Shown: in pieces, positions 4,951 to 7,292 of the stretch
Layout of the letters: each line of letters starts with the position of its first letter
How positions within the stretch are numbered: the stretch's first letter is position 1
From: Thermomicrobiaceae bacterium
Lineage (GTDB): Bacteria > Chloroflexota > Chloroflexia > Thermomicrobiales > Thermomicrobiaceae
Reading direction: 5' to 3'
Assembly (NCBI GenBank): GCA_025966355.1
Contig: JAICWZ010000093.1
Span: forward strand, 1 to 7,292
Length of the DNA stretch: 7,292 nt
Program-made: the position numbers and the translations under genes
Notes under the pieces: generated by a model
Told to the model about the DNA's origin: nothing
The model's database searches: none
Seen by the model: the letters and a program-made list of their open reading frames with translations, nothing else

Positions 4951-6237
4951 TTGGCAGAAGAATCGGCACGGATTCGTCCAGTCGTGATCGCGCGCGTCCA
5001 CGAGGTCGCGCTGAAAGGACGAAACCGGCGGCGATTCATGCGGCAGCTTACCGGCAACATCATGACGGCGCTGCACGATCTGCCGTACCACTCGATCAAG
5101 ATACGCACCGGCCGCATCCTCATCGTGCTGGTCGACGCGGCTGACTGGCCCGACGTTCGCGTGCGCATCGCCCGCGTCTTCGGCATCCAGAACTTTTCGC
5201 TCACCCTCGAATCCGACACCCGCATGTCGTCGATCCTGCGCGCCACGGAACAGCTGCTCGACGCCGAGGAGCCGCCGGAAGGCACCTTCTGCGTGCGGGT
5301 CAAACGACCGGACAAGAGCTATCCGCTCACCTCACCCGAAATCGAGCGCGAGATCGGCGCATTCATTCATGAGCGTACCGGCGCGCCGGTGCGACTACGC
5401 AAGCCAGACACGACCTATCAGATCGAGATCCTGCACGATGGGGCCTATGTCACCTCGCGTGTGCATGCCGGGCCGGGCGGGCTGCCGGTGGGCAGCAGCG
5501 GCGAGATCGTTTCGCTCATGTCGGGTGGCTACGATTCTCCGGTCGCGACCTACCGCATGCTTAAGCGCGGCTGCTCCGTCACACTGGTGCATTTTCACGC
5601 CTACCCCTATGTCCGCGCGACGTCCATCGAGAAGGTGATCGAGTTGGCGCAGGCGCTCGGACGCGATCAGCCGGCTATACGGCTCATCACGATACCGATC
5701 GGCGAGATCCAGCGGCGCATGGCGATCAGCTGCGATCCGGAGATGCTCGTGGTGCTCTACCGGCGGCTCATGCTACGCGTCGCCGAGGCGCTGGCCACTG
5801 AATACGGCGCCGGGGCGCTCGTGACCGGTGAAAGTCTCGGTCAGGTCGCCTCGCAGACGCTGGAAAATATCCGCGCCATCGAAGCCGCCGTGCGCTTACC
5901 GATCCTGCGACCGCTCATCGGCATGGACAAGATCGAGATATTGGAAGAGGCCGACCGAATCGGCACCAGCGAGATCTCGCGCACGCCCGACGACGATTGC
6001 TGCACGGTCTTCGTGCCGCGCCATCCTGCGACGCATGCCACGATCGAGGAAGCCGAGCGCGCCGAAGCACCGCTCGATGTTGATGATCTGGTGCGGCAGG
6101 CGCTCAGCGGCCGAACGATGTTCGAAGGCGATCCGGCGACGTGGAACGCGATGCGCGCGATTCAGCCGAGCGCGGAGTCATTGACGTTACCGGCCGCGGC
6201 AGATCTGCTTCGTCCGGAGCCGAGTAAATCGGTATGA
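4951..6237 (+). CDS. thiI: ThiI, tRNA uridine 4-sulfurtransferase (no rhodanese domain)
   Basis: Adenylates U8 of tRNA and installs sulfur to give 4-thiouridine; in some bacteria it also helps form thiamine thiazole. With the TTG at 4951 it has 428 residues. That start is preferred because GGGAGGA lies about six bases upstream; earlier TTG (4936) and GTG (4945) codons overlap this ribosome site. Order: a ferredoxin-like N-terminal part (about 10-80), a THUMP domain (about 80-175, including CVRVKRPDKSYPL and GGLPVGSSG), then the PP-loop ATP-pyrophosphatase with SGGYDSPVA at 191-199, the family hallmark TGESLGQVASQTLEN (292-306) and the DDCCTVFVPRHP segment (348-359), whose cysteines correspond to E. 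coli Cys344. The protein ends without the rhodanese domain that carries E. coli Cys456, as in Bacillus-type ThiI, so sulfur must come directly from a cysteine desulfurase or another carrier. It sits between the selenoprotein and a small membrane protein gene, with hairpins on both sides, so it is probably transcribed alone. Confidence 0.97.
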   Translation: MAEESARIRPVVIARVHEVALKGRNRRRFMRQLTGNIMTALHDLPYHSIKIRTGRILIVLVDAADWPDVRVRIARVFGIQNFSLTLESDTRMSSILRATEQLLDAEEPPEGTFCVRVKRPDKSYPLTSPEIEREIGAFIHERTGAPVRLRKPDTTYQIEILHDGAYVTSRVHAGPGGLPVGSSGEIVSLMSGGYDSPVATYRMLKRGCSVTLVHFHAYPYVRATSIEKVIELAQALGRDQPAIRLITIPIGEIQRRMAISCDPEMLVVLYRRLMLRVAEALATEYGAGALVTGESLGQVASQTLENIRAIEAAVRLPILRPLIGMDKIEILEEADRIGTSEISRTPDDDCCTVFVPRHPATHATIEEAERAEAPLDVDDLVRQALSGRTMFEGDPATWNAMRAIQPSAESLTLPAAADLLRPEPSKSV

Positions 6238-6238
6238 T
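6233..6238 (+). promoter_or_regulatory. Possible -10 box overlapping the thiI stop
   Basis: TATGAT matches five of six bases of TATAAT and overlaps the thiI stop codon (6235-6237). No matching -35 is seen 16-18 bases upstream. If real, it would drive the small membrane protein gene at 6311, with the hairpin at 6244 in its leader. Confidence 0.25.
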
Positions 6239-6243
6239 CTTGG

Positions 6244-6268
6244 CGCGACGCTCCCTGTATGCGTCGCG
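6244..6268 (+). terminator. Hairpin after thiI
   Basis: CGCGACGC (6244-6251), loop TCCCTGTAT, GCGTCGCG (6261-6268) form a perfect 8-bp GC stem six bases after the thiI stop. No T-tract follows, so it is either a non-canonical terminator or 3'-end stabiliser of thiI, or a leader hairpin of the next gene. Confidence 0.5.
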
Positions 6269-6310
6269 AGCCTGAACCGTAGAAGCTTAACCGTGAAACG
6301 AAAGGTGCCC

Positions 6311-6508
6311 ATGGAGCCCTCCGACGAGAAGCAGCCGCTCTTCACAACCAACGGCACCGATCCATCCGTCGAACGGTCCGAGCCATTCAAGCGCATCGGC
6401 TGCACGATCCTCACCGTACTCCTCGTCCTGTTCCTCGTGTGCGCCCTCATCTACTTCCTCACCGGTGTATCAGCCATGATCCTGCGTACCTGGGAAGCCA
6501 TGCGGTAG
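6311..6508 (+). CDS. Small single-pass membrane protein, function unknown
   Basis: 65 residues from the ATG at 6311, preferred because AAAGGT stands a few bases before it; a GTG at 6293 in the same frame would add six residues but has no ribosome site. The N-terminal half (about 1-30) is hydrophilic and acidic to neutral. It is followed by one transmembrane helix, about CTILTVLLVLFLVCALIYFL (residues 32-51), and a short tail ending in WEAMR. The TAG stop at 6506-6508 is followed at once by the degenerate third repeat copy. No family recognised. Confidence 0.65.
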   Translation: MEPSDEKQPLFTTNGTDPSVERSEPFKRIGCTILTVLLVLFLVCALIYFLTGVSAMILRTWEAMR

Positions 6509-6512
6509 GACG

Positions 6513-6534
6513 GAATATCTCGCGCAGAGACGCG
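6513..6534. repeat. Hairpin repeat copy 3, truncated to one arm
   Basis: GAATATCTCGCGCAGAGACGCG matches the outer edge and first unit of the left arm of copy 2 (ATCTCGCGCAGAGACGC is identical), with an edge matching the inverse of copy 1's right flank. The right arm and loop are missing, and the sequence passes directly into the last codons of the - strand gene at 6542. Only a weak 4-bp CGCG stem remains. It too lies between two convergent genes. Confidence 0.75.
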
Positions 6535-6541
6535 TACCTCG

Positions 6542-7292
6542 TTATTCTGAGCCCATCATGCGGCGGAACCAGGAGCGGCGATTTGGCTCGGTTGGTGGGC
6601 TAGCGATCTGCGCCGAACTGATCCTCGCTTCGAGCGCTTCGAGCCGCTGGCGCAGTGCATCGCGTTCGCTAATCAGATCGCTAATCCGCTCGTTTTCGCG
6701 TTGAACCTGCAGTTCTCCGAGCCGCTCGACCTGCTTCTCCAGCGAGCGAATCTGATCCACGAACGGCTGCAGCCACTTCGCGCCTTCGCCCCAGACGCCG
6801 ATCTGACGATCCTTTTCGCGGCTCTGCTGTCGGAGGAAGGCGACCTCACCGCGCAGATGCGTCGCGAGATCAGCCGGTGCAGGCGGCGGCGCCGCCTCAC
6901 GCGCTCCCGTTCCGCCACGGGCATCGGCAAAGTAGCTGGCCGCCGATGGACCGCCGCTCTGCGCCGGTTCCGCTTCGGGCGCCTCAGCTTCTGTTTCGCC
7001 CACTTCGGTTTGTGACAACACATCGTCTGCTTCGCCCGCCTCGGAGTAGGGCAACGCTTCGTCCGCTTCGACGGTTTCGGTTTCGCCGGCCGGCAACGGT
7101 TCGGTCTGCTCTTCCGACGCCGGAACGGTTTCAATCAGTTCGTCGCGGCCAACCTCATCGGCGTAAGCCGGAGCATGGGTGCGAATCCCCTCGGCGATCA
7201 CCTCATCCGACGGCTCGCCGGCTGCTTCGATCTCTTCGACCGCGGTCTCGGACTCGTCCGCGGCGTCGGAGACATCCGGCACGACCTCGCCA
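6542..7292 (-). CDS. C-terminal part of an acidic, coiled-coil protein (5' end outside window)
   Basis: The frame is open from the right edge of the window (the first visible residues are GEVVPDV) to the TAA at 6542-6544, so about 249 C-terminal residues are seen and the start is missing. A GTG at 7282 is in frame but is not needed as a start. The first 110 or so residues are low-complexity and strongly acidic (Glu, Asp, Ala, Thr, Pro; for example GETETVEADEALPYSEAGEA), probably disordered. A Ser/Gly/Pro linker follows. Residues about 140-220 show heptad spacing typical of a coiled coil, with LRGEVAFLRQQSREKDRQI, then IRSLEKQVERLGELQVQ and ALRQRLEALEARI. The protein ends in a basic/aromatic tail, RRSWFRRMMGSE, which could bind membrane or nucleic acid. 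Proteins with such a coil often carry an N-terminal helix-turn-helix domain, but none is visible here. No family assigned. Confidence 0.75.
   Translation of the reverse strand, partial: GEVVPDVSDAADESETAVEEIEAAGEPSDEVIAEGIRTHAPAYADEVGRDELIETVPASEEQTEPLPAGETETVEADEALPYSEAGEADDVLSQTEVGETEAEAPEAEPAQSGGPSAASYFADARGGTGAREAAPPPAPADLATHLRGEVAFLRQQSREKDRQIGVWGEGAKWLQPFVDQIRSLEKQVERLGELQVQRENERISDLISERDALRQRLEALEARISSAQIASPPTEPNRRSWFRRMMGSE

Overview
The window is GC-rich bacterial DNA, with TTG and GTG starts plausible at some genes. The ThiI and aspartate kinase sequences, the secreted Ig-like protein and the 'GCAGAGAC/GCAGAGGC' hairpin repeats suggest a member of the Chloroflexota (Thermomicrobia-like), but this is inference from style and no marker gene proves it. 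UGA serves as a normal stop (thiI, the aspartate kinase and others end in it), so the in-frame UGA described below is a true recoding case and not an altered genetic code.

Left part (1-2977). The window opens in the 3' end of a probably secreted protein gene (+). A hairpin repeat follows, then a small membrane protein gene on the - strand. After a divergent control region comes a 490-residue exported protein (938-2410, +). It has a signal peptide, about three Ig-like segments and three C-terminal copies of a motif built on SLVEAFRWH...SWD...MPTHA. A 34-bp perfect palindrome follows it, then a small single-helix membrane protein (2537-2899, +), then a second copy of the hairpin repeat.

Right part (2975-7292). 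A monofunctional aspartate kinase with two ACT domains is on the - strand. Divergent from it is the main discovery of the window: a SelW-like (Rdx family) selenoprotein of 83 residues (4541-4792). Its CxxU redox motif is encoded with an in-frame TGA, and a hairpin resembling a bacterial SECIS lies just downstream. Reading TGA as stop leaves a 12-codon stub and a false 61-codon ORF. An intrinsic terminator separates this gene from thiI (4951-6237, +), the tRNA 4-thiouridine sulfurtransferase without a rhodanese domain. Then come a small membrane protein (6311-6508, +), a degenerate third hairpin repeat copy, and the 3' part of an acidic, coiled-coil protein on the - strand that runs off the right edge.

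The genes do not form one operon. The kinase makes aspartyl phosphate for the threonine, methionine and lysine branch. ThiI and the selenoprotein both relate to sulfur or selenium chemistry, but the terminator between them argues for separate transcription. All three convergent gene junctions carry the same hairpin repeat family, and at each of them one of the two genes is a small single-pass membrane protein.
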